64,000 nt of DNA from Streptomyces violens (GTDB taxonomy: Bacteria > Actinomycetota > Actinomycetes > Streptomycetales > Streptomycetaceae). The notes under the pieces were generated by a model. It was not told the origin of the DNA and searched no databases. It saw only the letters and a list, made by a program, of their open reading frames with translations. The translations under genes were made by a program, and so were the position numbers. Below are positions 55,582-64,000 of this stretch, one piece after another; positions within the stretch are counted from its first letter, which is position 1; every line of letters begins with the position of its first letter. The stretch lies in contig NZ_JOBH01000005.1 in the NCBI RefSeq assembly GCF_000717745.1, forward strand, positions 304,887-368,886, read 5' to 3'.

Positions 55582-55839
55582 ATGTCCGTCCAGCGCCGTC
55601 ATCGCCGGTACTACGCCATGATGGCCGTCTGCATCACGCTCTTCGTCCTGGCCTGGGGCGTGGTCCGGCTCTGGTCCGTCCCTGCGGCGGTGGGGATGTG
55701 CGTCGTCGCCATGGTCATCCCGCCCTTCGCGGCGATCGTGGCCAACCGCAGGGACCCGGGCGAGCGCTGGTGGGACGAGTCCGGCGACCCGGAATCGGAC
55801 CGCTGGTGGCGCGAGCTGGACGACAAGGGCCGCCGGTGA
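55582..55839 (+). CDS. DUF3099 small membrane protein
   Basis: The 85-residue protein has two hydrophobic segments (YYAMMAVCITLFVLAWGVVRLW and AAVGMCVVAMVIPPFAAIVAN) and a charged, Trp-rich tail (ERWWDESGDPESDRWWREL). This is the DUF3099 pattern. TACCGT lies 6 nt before the ATG, so the transcript may be leaderless. Function unknown. Confidence 0.85.
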   Translation: MSVQRRHRRYYAMMAVCITLFVLAWGVVRLWSVPAAVGMCVVAMVIPPFAAIVANRRDPGERWWDESGDPESDRWWRELDDKGRR

Positions 55840-55945
55840 GCCCCGTCCGGGCCCGCTGGGGCGGACCTCACAGCGCCGCCGCTTCGCACGGCGACTAGAC
55901 TCACCTACGGTCCGTAAACCCTCACTCCGTCCGAGGAGCGCGCTC

Positions 55946-56047
55946 GTGCTTGAGGCATTCTTCACCACCCTGCTCGTCCTGGTCGGCATCGGCGTCATCG
56001 CCTTCGCCGGTCTGACCTGGAAGAAGCTGTACCAGGGCCAGCGCTGA
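55946..56047 (+). CDS. 33-residue membrane peptide
   Basis: GTG 55946 opens a 33-residue ORF, EAFFTTLLVLVGIGVIAFAGLTW then a basic tail KKLYQGQR. It is one membrane helix with a positive cytoplasmic end. GAGGAG at 55933-55938 gives good spacing. Small membrane peptides of this composition recur near this locus in streptomycetes as hypothetical proteins. It is 52 nt before the nitrobindin gene. Confidence 0.65.
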   Translation: MLEAFFTTLLVLVGIGVIAFAGLTWKKLYQGQR

Positions 56048-56099
56048 GCACGCGCGGACCGAGACCTTCTCCCCCTCTCTATAGATCGCCTGAGCTCTC

Positions 56100-56705
56100 A
56101 TGATCGAGATCCCGTCCGACCTGAACCCGGCCCTCGTACCGCTGGCCTTCCTCCTCGGCCGCTGGGAGGGTGCCGGCGTCGCCGACTTCCCCGGCACCGA
56201 GAAGTGCAACTTCGGGCAGGAGGTCACCTTCACCCACGACGGCCGTGACTTCCTGGAGTACACCTCGCACAGCTGGGTGCTGGACGGCGAGGGCAAGAAG
56301 GTCCGCCCGCTGGAGACCGAGAGCGGCTACTGGCGCGTCGATGCGGACCGCAAGGTCGAGATCGTCATGATCCGCGACCAGGGCATCGTCGAGGTCTGGT
56401 ACGGCGAGCTCGCCGACCAGAAGCCGCAGATCGACCTGGCGACGGACGCCGTGGCCCGCACCGAGGCCGCGGGCCCGTACAGCGGCGGCAAGCGGCTGTA
56501 CGGCTACGTCAACAGCGACCTGATGTGGGTCGGCGAGAAGGCCACGCCGGACGTCCCGCTGCGCCCGTACATGTCGGCCCACCTGAAGAAGGTCGCCGAC
56601 GCGGACCTCCAGGAGTGGGCGGCGAGCCTGCCCGACGACATGCCGGACGGCGTCTCCTTCTTCAACGCGGACGGCACCCCGTACAAGCCGCAGGGCGAGG
56701 CGTAA
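56100..56705 (+). CDS. Nitrobindin-like (DUF1794/FABP-family) heme-binding protein
   Basis: The 201-residue beta-barrel protein has FLLGRWEGAGVADFPG, the GxWxGxG entry motif of nitrobindins, and FNADGTPY at the C-terminal end. A distal His is plausible in the THDGRD or TSHSW segments. Nitrobindins bind ferric heme and react with peroxynitrite. ATG 56100 has no strong Shine-Dalgarno sequence. It is followed by nur on the same strand, 65 nt away. Confidence 0.85.
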   Translation: MIEIPSDLNPALVPLAFLLGRWEGAGVADFPGTEKCNFGQEVTFTHDGRDFLEYTSHSWVLDGEGKKVRPLETESGYWRVDADRKVEIVMIRDQGIVEVWYGELADQKPQIDLATDAVARTEAAGPYSGGKRLYGYVNSDLMWVGEKATPDVPLRPYMSAHLKKVADADLQEWAASLPDDMPDGVSFFNADGTPYKPQGEA

Positions 56706-56770
56706 GAGCCTGTTGAAACACAGGTTCTGAGCCGGACAGGCCCTGCCGGGGCGCACCTACACTGGGGGGC

Positions 56771-57241
56771 GTGGTGACCACCGACTGGCAGAGCGACCTC
56801 CGCAAGCGCGGATACCGTCTGACCCCCCAGCGGCAGCTCGTGCTGGAGGCGGTGGACCGGCTGGAGCACGCCACGCCCGACGAGATCCTCACCGAGGTGC
56901 GCAAGACGGCGGGCGGCGTCAACATCTCCACGGTCTACCGCACCCTGGAGCTGCTGGAGGAACTGGGGCTGGTCAGCCACGCCCATCTCGGGCACGGCGC
57001 GCCCACCTACCACCTCGCCGACCGGCACCACCACATCCACCTGGTGTGCCGGGACTGCACGGACGTGATCGAGGCCGATCTGTCGGTGGCGGCGCCCTTC
57101 ACGGCGACGCTGCGCGAGCAGTTCGGTTTTGACACCGACCTCAAGCACTTCGCGATCTTCGGCCGCTGCGCGGCCTGCACCGCGAAGGCTGCGGACGCCA
57201 CGGAGGAGCCCGCCGGGAGCGGCGGCACGGACGCGGGCTGA
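56771..57241 (+). CDS. nur: Nickel-responsive Fur-family regulator Nur
   Basis: The 156-residue protein matches streptomycete Nur closely: VTTDWQSDLRKRGYRLTPQRQLVLEAVD at the start and HAHLGHGAPTYHLADRHHHIHLVCRDCTD in the dimer domain, with the extra histidines (HHHIH) of the nickel site. The structural zinc site uses CRDC and the later CAAC cysteines. Nur represses nickel uptake and controls the Fe/Ni superoxide dismutase switch. GTG 56771 has TACACT 7 nt upstream and no strong Shine-Dalgarno sequence, suggesting a leaderless start. Confidence 0.9.
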   Translation: MVTTDWQSDLRKRGYRLTPQRQLVLEAVDRLEHATPDEILTEVRKTAGGVNISTVYRTLELLEELGLVSHAHLGHGAPTYHLADRHHHIHLVCRDCTDVIEADLSVAAPFTATLREQFGFDTDLKHFAIFGRCAACTAKAADATEEPAGSGGTDAG

Positions 57242-57297
57242 CGCCCGAGGACGAGCGGGCCGACTCTCCGGTAGTACCGGGTCGTAGGCTGGTAACC

Positions 57298-58281
57298 ATG
57301 CTGCGTCCCTCTGAAGCCAGCCCCCTGCTGTCGCTGCCCGGTGCCGTGCCCGCCGAGGCCCCCGACGAAGGCGTCGCCGCCCACTACGGCGACCTCTTCC
57401 GCGAGCAACGTGCCCTCGCCGACGGCGCCGGCTTCGTGGACCTCTCGCACCGCGGCGTGCTGACCGTCTCCGGCCCCGAGCGGCTGACCTGGCTGCACCT
57501 GCTGCTCACCCAGCACGTCAGCGAGCTGGCGCCCGGCCACGCCACCGAGGCGCTGATCCTCTCCGCCAACGGCCACATCGAGCACGCGGTCTACCTCGTC
57601 GACGACGGCGAGACGACCTGGATGCACACCGAGCCGGGCACCCGGGAAGCGCTGCTCGAGTACCTCGAGAGCATGAAGTTCTTCTACCGGGTCGAGGCCG
57701 CCGACCGCACGGACGAGATCGCCGTCGTCCACCTGCCGGCCGGCTCCATCGCGGAGACGCCCGGGGACGCCGCCGCCGTCCGCGAGACGCCGCACGGCCG
57801 CGACCTCTTCCTGCCGCGCGCCTCCCTGGCGGACTTCGCCGCCGCGCACGGCCCCGCGATCGGCGTACTGGCCCTGGAGGCGCTGCGCGTCGAGGCGCAC
57901 CGTCCCCGCCTCGGCCTGGAGACCGATCACCGCACCATCCCGCACGAGCTGGGCTGGATCGGCACGGCCGTCCACCTCCAGAAGGGCTGCTACCGCGGCC
58001 AGGAAACGGTCGCCCGCGTCCACAACCTGGGCAAGCCCCCGCGCCGCCTGGTCTTCCTCCACCTGGACGGCAGCGAGGTGAAGCTCCCGGGGCACGGTGC
58101 GCCGGTCCGACTCGCAGCCGACGGCCCCGACGGCCGCCAGATCGGCTTCGTGACGACCTCGGCCCGGCATTACGAGCTGGGCCCGATCGCACTGGCACTG
58201 GTGAAGCGGAATGTGGCGGTGGACGCGGAGCTGATGGCGGACGGGACGGCCGCGGCGCAGGAGGTTGTGGTCGAGCCGTAG
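57298..58281 (+). CDS. ygfZ: YgfZ/GcvT-family folate-binding protein
   Basis: The 327-residue protein has the GcvT-like tetrahydrofolate-binding fold and the YgfZ signature KGCYRGQET with the essential Cys (about residue 231). YgfZ assists Fe-S enzymes such as radical-SAM proteins using tetrahydrofolate. Start ATG 57298 has TAGGCT exactly 7 nt before it and no Shine-Dalgarno sequence, fitting a leaderless transcript. It follows nur and precedes the convergent dtd gene. Confidence 0.9.
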   Translation: MLRPSEASPLLSLPGAVPAEAPDEGVAAHYGDLFREQRALADGAGFVDLSHRGVLTVSGPERLTWLHLLLTQHVSELAPGHATEALILSANGHIEHAVYLVDDGETTWMHTEPGTREALLEYLESMKFFYRVEAADRTDEIAVVHLPAGSIAETPGDAAAVRETPHGRDLFLPRASLADFAAAHGPAIGVLALEALRVEAHRPRLGLETDHRTIPHELGWIGTAVHLQKGCYRGQETVARVHNLGKPPRRLVFLHLDGSEVKLPGHGAPVRLAADGPDGRQIGFVTTSARHYELGPIALALVKRNVAVDAELMADGTAAAQEVVVEP

Positions 58282-58306
58282 CCGCCGGTCGGCCGCCGGG
58301 GCGGCC

Positions 58307-58732
58307 TCAGACCTCCACGAGCACCGTGAACGGGCCGTCGTTCGTCAGCGAGACCTTCATGTCCGCGCCGAACCGGCCCGTTTCCACGTGCGCGCCCAGC
58401 GCCCGAAGCTGCGCCACAACCTCGTCGACCAACGGCTCGGCAACCGGCCCCGGCGCCGCCGCGTTCCACGTGGGCCGACGCCCCTTCCGCGCATCCCCGT
58501 ACAGCGTGAACTGGCTGATCACCAACAGCCCCGCCCCCGTGTCCGAGCACGACTTCTCACCATCGAGAATCCGCACCGACCACAGCTTCCGGGCCAGCTG
58601 AGCGGCCTTCTCAGGGGTGTCATCGTGCGTCACCCCCACCAGCACGCACAGCCCCTCCCCCACGACCTCGCCGACCGTCTCGCCCGCCACGTCGACGCGT
58701 GCGCCGTTCACCCTCTGCACCACTGCTCGCAT
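58307..58732 (-). CDS. dtd: D-aminoacyl-tRNA deacylase
   Basis: The 141-residue protein opens [23 protein letters not shown] and has the catalytic-face motif ISQFTLYGD and a C-terminal [11 protein letters not shown], both diagnostic of DTD. It removes D-amino acids wrongly attached to tRNAs. Normal length, all motifs present. It converges with ygfZ (25-nt gap) and is divergent from rsiG. Confidence 0.92.
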   Translation of the reverse strand: MRAVVQRVNGARVDVAGETVGEVVGEGLCVLVGVTHDDTPEKAAQLARKLWSVRILDGEKSCSDTGAGLLVISQFTLYGDARKGRRPTWNAAAPGPVAEPLVDEVVAQLRALGAHVETGRFGADMKVSLTNDGPFTVLVEV

Positions 58733-58950
58733 ACCGCCATGATGCCGGGCGCCACCCCAGGCCACCCCACGGGGTACAGGGCCCCGTACCACCCGGACAG
58801 CCCAACGGCGGCGCACGGTGTACCCCCACACGGACCGTTCGCGGGCCGATGACCCTGCGCGCACACCACTCGCAGTGGCACGATGCGTGCACGAGGTGCG
58901 CAGGACCATTCGGCTCCGGGACCGCACCGCACGAGGGGACGGACATACGC

Positions 58951-59685
58951 ATGAGCACCGCCGGCGCCGGGCAGACACCCACCGGTTCCGTACCATTTGC
59001 CCGTACATCCACCCAAGGGGCCGCGGCAGCGTCCGCGAGCGGGCCCCTGCCCCCGCCGACGACGACGTCCACGTCCCGGCCCGAGCCGGCGCCCCTGCCC
59101 GGGCACCCGGCACAGGACGGTGACCGCACCGAGGATGGCCCCATGCTCCCCGCAGGCCCGGCACAGCCCCGCCCTCCGCTGCAGCGCGACCGCTTCCGTC
59201 CGGCCCCCCGGCCCGACCTCTCGGGGCTCGGCCTGCCCGAGATCCGCAAGCTGCGCCGGGACGCGCAGCAGGAGGAGGCCGACCTCAGCTACGTACGCCG
59301 GCTGCTCCAGGGCCGCATCGACATCCTGCGCGCCGAGGCGGCCCGGCGGGCCGCGCCGCAGACCACGGTCCTGGACCGGCTGCCGGAGATCCTCACGGAC
59401 GGGCCGTCGCGGCACCGCTCCTCGGCCCGGCACGTCACGGTCGGGACGCCGCACAGCGAGGAGTACCGCCGCTTGGCCGAGGACATGCTCGGCGAGGTCG
59501 AGCTGTCCGACCTGGGCGCACGGACGGACGCCGAGCTGCGGGAGGCGATGAGCCGGCTCGTGCAGTACGAGCGGCAGGTCTCGCTGCGCCGTCAGTCGCT
59601 GCAGCGCACGGCGGACGATTGCAGCGCGGAGATCGCCCGCAGGTACCGTGAAGGGGAAGCGCAAGTAGACGACCTGCTCTCCTGA
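58951..59685 (+). CDS. rsiG: Anti-sigma factor RsiG (c-di-GMP-binding)
   Basis: The protein carries two copies of E(X)3S(X)2R(X)3Q(X)3D, the c-di-GMP-binding motif of Rsi[17 protein letters not shown] and [16 protein letters not shown], on two helices. c-di-GMP-loaded RsiG sequesters the sporulation sigma factor WhiG in Streptomyces, delaying spore formation. The N-terminal third is Pro/Ser/Thr-rich and disordered. ATG 58951 (244 residues) is used; ATG 59143 would give 180 residues and still keep both motifs. It is divergent from dtd; WhiG itself is not in the window. Confidence 0.9.
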   Translation: MSTAGAGQTPTGSVPFARTSTQGAAAASASGPLPPPTTTSTSRPEPAPLPGHPAQDGDRTEDGPMLPAGPAQPRPPLQRDRFRPAPRPDLSGLGLPEIRKLRRDAQQEEADLSYVRRLLQGRIDILRAEAARRAAPQTTVLDRLPEILTDGPSRHRSSARHVTVGTPHSEEYRRLAEDMLGEVELSDLGARTDAELREAMSRLVQYERQVSLRRQSLQRTADDCSAEIARRYREGEAQVDDLLS

Positions 59686-59744
59686 CGCGGAGGCCACCGG
59701 CCTTCGGAGGGGGCGGTCCGTGACCCGTCCCCGGAAGGCCCGCG

Positions 59745-60809
59745 ATGACCTCCTCCTCCGCCCCCGAGCCCACGCACGAGCCCACCGGCCCGATATCCGG
59801 TGCGGACGCGCCGATATCCGGGGCGCCGACCGCAGGGCAGTCCACCGGACAGCCCGCCGGGGCACCCCTCCCGTCCGTGCTCGCCGAGGTCGTCCGCTCC
59901 GGCTTCGTCGAGGGCGTGCACCGCGGCTCGCTGGTCGTCCTGGCCGCCGACGGCAGCGTGGACCTGGCCCTCGGCGACATCTCCTCGCCGGTCTTCCCGC
60001 GCTCCACGAACAAGCCGATGCAGGCCGCCGCGATCCTCCGTGCGGGCCTCGATCTGAGCGGTGAGCGCCTCGCCCTGGCCGCCGCCAGCCACTCCGGCGA
60101 AAGCTTTCACCTCGATCTCGTACAGAAGATGCTCGCCGAGCACGGCCTCTCCCCCGAGCAGCTCCAGACCCCGCCCGACCTGCCGCTGGACCCGGCCGAG
60201 GCGGAGAGCTACCTGGCCGCCGGCAAGGTACGCGACCGGCTGACCATGAACTGCTCCGGCAAGCACACCGCGATGCTCGCCGTCTGCGCCACGAACGGCT
60301 GGCCCCTGGAGAGCTACCTCGACCAGCACCACCCGCTCCAGCAGCTCGTCCTGCAGGCCGTACGGGACGCGAGCGGCGAGGCCGTCGACCACATCGGCAC
60401 GGACGGCTGCGGCGCGCCCCTGATGGCGCTCTCGCTGACCGGCCTGGCCCGCTCCTACCGGCACTTCGTACTCGCCGAGCCGGGCACCCCCGAGCGCCGG
60501 GTCGCGGACGCGATGCGTGCGCACCCCGAGTACGTCGCGGGCACCCGCCGCCCCGACACCTGGCTGATGCGGGAGCTGCCGGGCGTGCTGTCCAAGATGG
60601 GCGCGGAGGCCGTACAGGCGCTGGCGCTGCCCGACGGCCGCGCGCTCGCCTTCAAGATCGACGACGGCGCGACCCGCACGCTCGGCCCGGTCCTGGCCCG
60701 CACCCTGCGCCTGATGGGCGTCGACGCCCCGGTACTCGACCGCATCGCGGACGTCCCGCTGCTGGGCGGCGCCGAGCGCGTGGGCGAGATCCGCGCGGCG
60801 TCGTTCTGA
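59745..60809 (+). CDS. Type III asparaginase (AnsA-like)
   Basis: The 354-residue enzyme belongs to the asparaginase II (Rhizobium etli) family, with LAAASHSGESFHLDLVQKML, MNCSGKHTAMLAVC and GTDGCGAPLMALSL, holding the conserved Ser-Lys and Cys residues. It hydrolyses asparagine to aspartate and ammonia. About 45 N-terminal residues are Pro/Ser/Thr-rich and not part of the fold. GGAAGG lies just before ATG 59745. Confidence 0.87.
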   Translation: MTSSSAPEPTHEPTGPISGADAPISGAPTAGQSTGQPAGAPLPSVLAEVVRSGFVEGVHRGSLVVLAADGSVDLALGDISSPVFPRSTNKPMQAAAILRAGLDLSGERLALAAASHSGESFHLDLVQKMLAEHGLSPEQLQTPPDLPLDPAEAESYLAAGKVRDRLTMNCSGKHTAMLAVCATNGWPLESYLDQHHPLQQLVLQAVRDASGEAVDHIGTDGCGAPLMALSLTGLARSYRHFVLAEPGTPERRVADAMRAHPEYVAGTRRPDTWLMRELPGVLSKMGAEAVQALALPDGRALAFKIDDGATRTLGPVLARTLRLMGVDAPVLDRIADVPLLGGAERVGEIRAASF

Positions 60810-60825
60810 GCCCCTCCCGGTGATC

Positions 60826-60850
60826 GTCGGCGCCGTGAAAACGGCGCGAC
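60826..60850 (+). terminator. Asparaginase terminator
   Basis: GTCGGCGCCGT and ACGGCGCGAC form a stem with one bulge and a GAAA loop, 17 nt after the asparaginase stop. Confidence 0.6.
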
Positions 60851-60875
60851 AATCCGTCAGGAGCGTGGTTAGCGT
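60846..60875 (+). promoter_or_regulatory. Predicted promoter of the Eis-like acetyltransferase gene
   Basis: GCGACA and TAGCGT lie 18 nt apart. A transcript would begin at the ATG (60882), so it looks leaderless. Confidence 0.45.
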
Positions 60876-60881
60876 ACGAGT

Positions 60882-62126
60882 ATGAGCCTTGAGGTGCGTA
60901 CGGTCGGCGAGGACGACTTCCACGGCTGGCTGGCGGCGGTCGGGACCGGCTTCACGAGTTCGGCGGAGGTGTCCAAGGAACTGGTCGAGTGGCGGCTCGG
61001 CGCTACGGATCTCACGCGTACGCAGGGGGCGTTCGACGGCGGGCGCTGCGTCGCGACCTTCCGCAGCTTCGCGCAGGAGCTGACGGTCGTGGGCGGCGCC
61101 CGGGTGCCGGCCGACGCCGTTTCCCAGGTGACCGTCTCGCCCACACACCGCCGCCGCGGCCTGCTCAGCCGGATGATGGCGCGGGACCTGGCGGCGGCGA
61201 AGGAGCGCGGCGACGCGGTGGCCACGCTGATCGCCGCGGAGTACCCGATCTACGGACGGTACGGCTTCGGGCCCGCGTCGTCGTTCACGGAGTGGCGCAT
61301 CGACGTGGCGCGCGCCCGGCTGGACACGCGGTACGCGGGCCCGCAGGACGGCGGCCGGGTGGACTTCGCGACGCCCGAGGAGGTACGCACGCTCGGCCCC
61401 GCCCTGCACGACCGTTTCCGCGCCCAACAGCCCGGCGCCGTCTCCCGCGACGAGTACTGGTGGCAGGAGGCGACCGGCGCGGTCCGGTTTCCCGGGCGGG
61501 AGTGGCGGGAGCCCTTCCACGCCGTGTACCGCTCCGCCGACGGCGCGGTCGAGGGTCTGGTCACGTACACCAGTGACGACCGGTGGGAACACAAGCGGCC
61601 CGAGCAGACGCTCGAGGTCAGCAAGCTGATCGCGGTCACCCCGGCCGCCGAGCGCGCCCTGTGGCACTTCCTCTGCTCGATCGACTGGATCCTGCACGTG
61701 AAGACCGGGCACCGCGCGCCCGACGACCTGGTGCCGCTGCTGCTCGGCGACCCGCGCGCCGCGAGCATCGAGGCGCACGCCGACTACCTGTGGCTACGGC
61801 CCCTGGACGTACCGAAGCTGCTGGCGGCCCGGACGTACGCGGTGCCGGCGTCGCTGGTCCTGGAGGTACGGGACGCCGACGGGTACGCCGACGGGCGGTA
61901 CCACCTCGACGCCGGTCCCGAGGGCGCCACGTGCACGCGCACCACCCGCTCCGCCGACCTCACCCTGCTGGACGTACGCGAACTGGCCTGGCTGTACCTG
62001 GGCGACGAGTCCCCCACGCGGCTCGCGGCGCTCGGCCGGGTGCAGGAGGACCGACCGGGCGCGCTCGCCACCGCGGACGCGCTGCTGCGGACGGCGCGTC
62101 GGCCGTGGTGCCCGGACATCTTCTGA
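60882..62126 (+). CDS. Eis-like GNAT acetyltransferase
   Basis: The 414-residue protein has two GNAT-like domains and a C-terminal sterol-carrier-like domain, as in mycobacterial Eis. The acetyl-CoA loop is [21 protein letters not shown], followed by [13 protein letters not shown]. It ends with a free phenylalanine carboxylate (CPDIF), the general base in Eis. Family members acetylate amines, including aminoglycosides. TAGCGT is 6 nt before the ATG. Confidence 0.87.
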   Translation: MSLEVRTVGEDDFHGWLAAVGTGFTSSAEVSKELVEWRLGATDLTRTQGAFDGGRCVATFRSFAQELTVVGGARVPADAVSQVTVSPTHRRRGLLSRMMARDLAAAKERGDAVATLIAAEYPIYGRYGFGPASSFTEWRIDVARARLDTRYAGPQDGGRVDFATPEEVRTLGPALHDRFRAQQPGAVSRDEYWWQEATGAVRFPGREWREPFHAVYRSADGAVEGLVTYTSDDRWEHKRPEQTLEVSKLIAVTPAAERALWHFLCSIDWILHVKTGHRAPDDLVPLLLGDPRAASIEAHADYLWLRPLDVPKLLAARTYAVPASLVLEVRDADGYADGRYHLDAGPEGATCTRTTRSADLTLLDVRELAWLYLGDESPTRLAALGRVQEDRPGALATADALLRTARRPWCPDIF

Positions 62127-62131
62127 TTCCC

Positions 62132-62191
62132 AGCCGATTCCGGTTCTGAGCCGATTCCAGCTCTCAGCCGGTTCCGATTCTGAGCCGAATC
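62132..62191 (+). repeat. 17-bp tandem repeat, about 3.5 copies
   Basis: Units starting at 62132, 62149 and 62166 share AGCCGATTCC or AGCCGGTTCC, followed by a partial unit at 62183. It begins just after the Eis-like stop and may be simple slippage or a terminator-like sequence. Confidence 0.6.
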
Positions 62192-62262
62192 GCCGCCGAC
62201 GGCCGTGGCCTGCATAAAGTGGCGGGTGCAGGCGCACACCACGAGAGCAGGAGGCCGACAGC

Positions 62263-62694
62263 ATGAGCGAGACGACCCCAGGCGCACAGGGGCCCGAGTC
62301 GATCGAGCACGCGCACGACCCCGAGGTGCTGCAGCTGGCGGCCAAGGTTTTCGACCTGGCGCGGCACGGCGACACCGACACGGTCGCGGCGTATGTCGAC
62401 GCCGGGGTGCCCGCCAACCTCACCAACGACAAGGGCGATTCGCTCCTCATGCTGGCCGCGTACCACGGCCACGTCGCGACCGTCGAGGCCCTGCTCCAGC
62501 GCGGCGCTGACGCCGGCCGGCCCAACGACCGCGGCCAGACCCCGATCGCGGGCGCGGTCTTCAAGGGCGAGGACGCGGTCGTACGACTGCTGCTGAGCCA
62601 CGGCGCGGACCCGGCCGCGGGCCAGCCGTCCGCGGTGGAGACTGCCCGCATGTTCCAAAAGAAGGAACTGCTGGAGCTGTTCGGGGAGCAGTGA
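62263..62694 (+). CDS. Ankyrin-repeat protein
   Basis: The 143-residue protein has about three ankyrin repeats (KGDSLLMLAAYHGHVATVEALLQRGADAG, RGQTPIAGAVFKGEDAVVRLLLSHGADPAAG and a degenerate first one around VFDLARHGDTDTVAAYVDAG). It probably binds a protein partner; none is encoded alongside. AGGAGG lies ahead of ATG 62263. Confidence 0.85.
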   Translation: MSETTPGAQGPESIEHAHDPEVLQLAAKVFDLARHGDTDTVAAYVDAGVPANLTNDKGDSLLMLAAYHGHVATVEALLQRGADAGRPNDRGQTPIAGAVFKGEDAVVRLLLSHGADPAAGQPSAVETARMFQKKELLELFGEQ

Positions 62695-62826
62695 GCGACG
62701 GCTCGGCGCGGGGCGTGCTTCCGCGGCGCGGGTGCGGGTGCGCGCGGCGCGCGCCTGCGTCGCGACTTTGGGACCGTCCCGCGCCTCCGGCTTCAAGAGG
62801 GCCCGGCCGGGATCACTCGCTCGGGA

Positions 62827-63402
62827 TCACTCGGCCGGGATCACCCGGTCGACCAGGGCGGCGATCAGCCCGTCCGTCTCCTCCGCCGGCACCACACCCG
62901 GCAGCGTGAGCTGCTCCAGCATCAGCCCGGTCATCGCGAGATACATCAGCAGCACGGCCGTACGGTCGCCCGGCAGCCCGCCCTCCCGATGGAAGCGGAG
63001 GTCGTCCTCCAGCGCGCCGCGCATCGTGGCGGTCAGCTCCTCCCGCAGCTCGGGCCGCCGAGTGGCCTCCAGGCGCAGCTCCAGCATCGCCAAGTAACCG
63101 GTGCGGTTCGCGCTCACCCTGCGATTGATCCACCCCATCAGCTCGGTCACCAGCTCGCGCTCGCGCGGTGCCGTCATGACCTCGGCGACCTCGTCCGGAT
63201 CCGGCGCGATGCGCTGGTGAATCTGCCCGGTGACCTGCGCCAACAGCTCATCCCTGCTGGCGAAGTAGTTGGACGCGGTGCCCTTCGGTACGCCCGCCTC
63301 TGCGTCCACGGCGCGGAACGTCAGTCCGCGCGCCCCGTCCCGCGCCAGCACCTCGATCGCCGCGTCCACCAGCGCCGTACGCCGCTCCGGATTGCGCACC
63401 AC
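62827..63402 (-). CDS. TetR-family regulator
   Basis: The 191-residue TetR repressor has HTH RTALVDAAIEVLARDGARGLTFRAVDAEAGVPKGTASNYFASRDELL and a helical ligand domain. AAGGAGG precedes the GTG-GTG start (63402 or 63399). It is divergent from the VOC gene and separated by an operator-like dyad, so it likely represses that gene and itself. The ligand is unknown. Confidence 0.9.
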   Translation of the reverse strand: MVRNPERRTALVDAAIEVLARDGARGLTFRAVDAEAGVPKGTASNYFASRDELLAQVTGQIHQRIAPDPDEVAEVMTAPRERELVTELMGWINRRVSANRTGYLAMLELRLEATRRPELREELTATMRGALEDDLRFHREGGLPGDRTAVLLMYLAMTGLMLEQLTLPGVVPAEETDGLIAALVDRVIPAE

Positions 63403-63430
63403 CGGCAGCCTCCTTGCTCTTACCGCTTGC

Positions 63431-63466
63431 AACCACTACACGTAACGTACTACACATAGAGTGGTT
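63431..63466. promoter_or_regulatory. Operator-like dyad between TetR and VOC genes
   Basis: AACCACT (63431-63437) and AGTGGTT (63460-63466) are a perfect inverted repeat, with centre at 63448-63449. TTGCAA at 63427 and TACACA at 63451 are plausible -35 and -10 boxes of the VOC gene, so the dyad would overlap its promoter. Likely target of the adjacent TetR protein. Confidence 0.5.
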
Positions 63467-63500
63467 AGCGGCAGACGGCCGCCAACAGGGAGGGGAACCC

Positions 63501-63914
63501 ATGCACTTCGAAAAGCTGGGCATCGCGGTACTGACCGACGACACCGCCGCCAGCAGCCGCTTCTACACCGAGCACTTCGGCTTCACCCAGGTCGCCGACC
63601 TGGGCTGGTACGTCAGCCTGCACCACCCCGAACATCCCGCGTACGTCCTCGACTTCGTCCAACGCGGCCACGAGTCCATGCCGGCGGACTTCCGCACCCA
63701 GGACACCGCGGGCCTCTGCCTCGCCTTCCTCGTCGCGGACGCGGCCACCGAGGAGGCCACCCTGCGCGAGCGAGGCGTACCGATCACCAACCCGCTCCGC
63801 GACGAGCCCTGGGGCCAACGCCGCTTCAACGTCCACAGCCCGGAGGGCATCCTGATCGAAGTACTGCAGTTGATCGACCCGGATCCGGCGTGGCTTGCGG
63901 AGAACGGCGGGTAA
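63501..63914 (+). CDS. VOC (glyoxalase-like) superfamily protein
   Basis: The 137-residue protein opens MHFEKLGIAVLTDDTAASSRFYTEHFGF, a VOC-fold start, and ends ...NVHSPEGILIEVLQL with a metal-binding Glu. Possible roles are dioxygenase, epimerase or resistance protein; the substrate is not deducible. GGGAGGGGAACCC precedes ATG 63501. Divergent TetR and a dyad suggest ligand-induced expression. Confidence 0.87.
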   Translation: MHFEKLGIAVLTDDTAASSRFYTEHFGFTQVADLGWYVSLHHPEHPAYVLDFVQRGHESMPADFRTQDTAGLCLAFLVADAATEEATLRERGVPITNPLRDEPWGQRRFNVHSPEGILIEVLQLIDPDPAWLAENGG

Positions 63915-64000
63915 CCCTCACCGTTCCCCTCCGGGGCCTCCTCCCCCACCCCCTCCCCCCACCCCCTAGACAGTCAGCGCGGGCCGCCGCCCCGCCCCTG

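Overview
The window is high-GC actinobacterial DNA and almost certainly Streptomyces. It has GTG starts, ATGA/GTGA-coupled operons and strong GC hairpin terminators. Its gene content is diagnostic: MsiK, CarD-IspD-IspF-CysS, PhoR-PhoP-PhoU, mycothiol genes MshA and MshD, GlnR, Nur and RsiG. Only positions 1-8361 look acquired; the rest is ordinary core chromosome of a streptomycete.

Region 1 (1-8361) is the right part of an integrated element that ends at a tRNA-Thr gene (8362-8435, minus). From the tRNA leftwards it carries a tyrosine integrase, an XRE regulator overlapping it, and on the opposite strand an excisionase-like HTH protein, a prim-pol primase and a RepA-like helicase joined by 4-nt overlaps, followed by two unknown proteins and a terminator. 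Further left are a winged-helix protein and a NUDIX hydrolase placed 8 nt behind a truncated S-adenosylhomocysteine-hydrolase-like NAD-binding protein that runs off the window. This is the layout of an actinomycete integrative and conjugative element (AICE, pSAM2-like). The transfer gene and the far attachment site are not in the window.

Region 2 (8362-20702): tRNA-Thr, msiK (ATPase of several sugar importers, with a DasR-box-like dyad upstream), a small secreted protein, a sugar nucleotidyltransferase, a DoxX membrane protein, then a minus-strand housekeeping run read as carD, ispD, ispF, PPOX protein, cysS, rlmB. A DUF461-type lipoprotein follows on the plus strand.

Region 3 (20938-36231): phosphate control and mycothiol. 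phoR-phoP and divergent phoU share a PHO box. Next come a 41-residue eight-cysteine peptide, gpmA, an MFS exporter, a Tat-exported beta-helix protein, a YbjN protein overlapping mshA, a methyltransferase, and the coupled minus-strand run ppk, CHAD, NUDIX; mshD closes the block.

Region 4 (36389-51416): a secreted 5'-nucleotidase, a DUF2993 protein, an FG-GAP protein, an MprAB-like two-component pair with an HtrA-like protease, a LacI-type regulator, glnR with a hairpin-rich upstream region, an alpha/beta hydrolase and a coupled pair of ABC exporters.

Region 5 (51515-64000): MoaD-like protein, membrane protein, second DUF2993 protein, a Cys-containing leader peptide followed by thiosulfate sulfurtransferase and DUF1416 (sulfur metabolism), small membrane proteins, nitrobindin-like protein, nur, ygfZ, dtd, rsiG (c-di-GMP-armed anti-sigma factor, with both copies of its signature motif), asparaginase, Eis-like acetyltransferase, ankyrin protein, and a divergent TetR/VOC pair around a dyad.

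Several genes have a TAnnnT box exactly 6-7 nt before the start codon and no Shine-Dalgarno sequence, which suggests leaderless transcripts. No biosynthetic gene cluster, CRISPR array, rRNA or insertion sequence was seen. All identifications rest on sequence reading and memory of families; no database search was run.
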